NCBI GenBank assembly: GCA_016742125.1
Contig: JACVCM010000137.1
Span: 1 to 5,490, forward strand
DNA: 5,490 bases
Source of the DNA: Sphingomonadaceae bacterium
GTDB taxonomy: Bacteria; Pseudomonadota; Alphaproteobacteria; Sphingomonadales; Sphingomonadaceae
Reading direction: 5' to 3'
In this document: positions 5,461-5,490 of the stretch, one piece after another
Layout of the letters: each line of letters begins with the position of its first letter
Position numbering within the stretch: the stretch's first letter is position 1
Translations under genes and position numbers: made by a program
The notes under the pieces: generated by a model
Databases searched by the model: none
What the model was told of the DNA's origin: nothing
Seen by the model: only the letters and a program-made list of their open reading frames with translations

Positions 5461-5476
5461 TTAATCGCTTGATTAA
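5461..5476. promoter_or_regulatory. Palindromic operator-like site upstream of the nitroreductase gene
   Basis: TTAATC at 5461-5466 and GATTAA at 5471-5476 form a perfect 6-bp inverted repeat around GCTT, 18 bp from the nitroreductase ATG. Size, symmetry and position suit a dimeric repressor (TetR- or MarR-like), and nitroreductases of this class are often under such control. On the minus strand TTGTGA (5489-5484) and GATTAA (5466-5461) are 17 bp apart, which could be a weak promoter overlapping the site; that match is poor. Confidence 0.5.
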
Positions 5477-5490
5477 GGAAATGTCACAAG

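Overview
The window looks like ordinary chromosome from a moderately GC-rich alphaproteobacterium. The protein set (cysteinyl-tRNA synthetase, D-2-hydroxyacid dehydrogenase, small NTF2-like protein, RoxA-type cupin, PnbA/NfnB-type nitroreductase) and the palindromic repeats suggest Sphingomonadales (Sphingopyxis/Sphingorhabdus-like). That placement is a judgement from protein style, since there is no rRNA or other strong marker. Every convincing gene is on the minus strand, so transcription runs from high to low coordinates.

Layout in transcription order: (1) 5444-5490, a nitroreductase upstream region with a perfect 6+4+6 palindrome resembling a regulator's operator; (2) 4772-5443, an FMN nitroreductase; (3) 4558-4771, a lower-GC intergenic stretch of 214 bp with no clear gene, promoter or terminator; (4) 3139-4557, cysS; (5) 2637-3139, a 503-bp cassette with near-perfect inverted palindromic arms carrying a small DUF559 (PD-(D/E)XK, Vsr-like) nuclease-fold gene; (6) 1685-2632, a D-2-hydroxyacid dehydrogenase; (7) 1293-1682, an NTF2/SnoaL-like protein; (8) 166-1296, a RoxA/YcfD-type JmjC-like 2-oxoglutarate oxygenase; (9) 1-107, the start of a further small gene that leaves the window.

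cysS, DUF559, the dehydrogenase, the NTF2-like gene and roxA are tightly packed. Junctions are 72 bp (all repeat), 2 bp, 2 bp and a 4-base GTGA overlap, so they probably share a transcript. cysS charges tRNA-Cys and RoxA homologues hydroxylate ribosomal protein uL16, so two of the five touch translation. The link to the dehydrogenase and NTF2-like protein is unclear and may simply reflect operon packing.

The most interesting part is the DUF559 cassette. Its arms begin on the last base of the cysS stop codon and end in the DUF559 stop codon. Each arm has an invariant 11-bp hairpin and a second hairpin whose sequence differs between arms while pairing is kept. One arm supplies the DUF559 ribosome binding site. 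The other encodes the last ~19 DUF559 residues and supplies the dehydrogenase's ribosome binding site, part of which is buried in the hairpin. This looks like a REP-type or MITE-like module that travels with a nuclease-fold gene and has been wired into a host operon.
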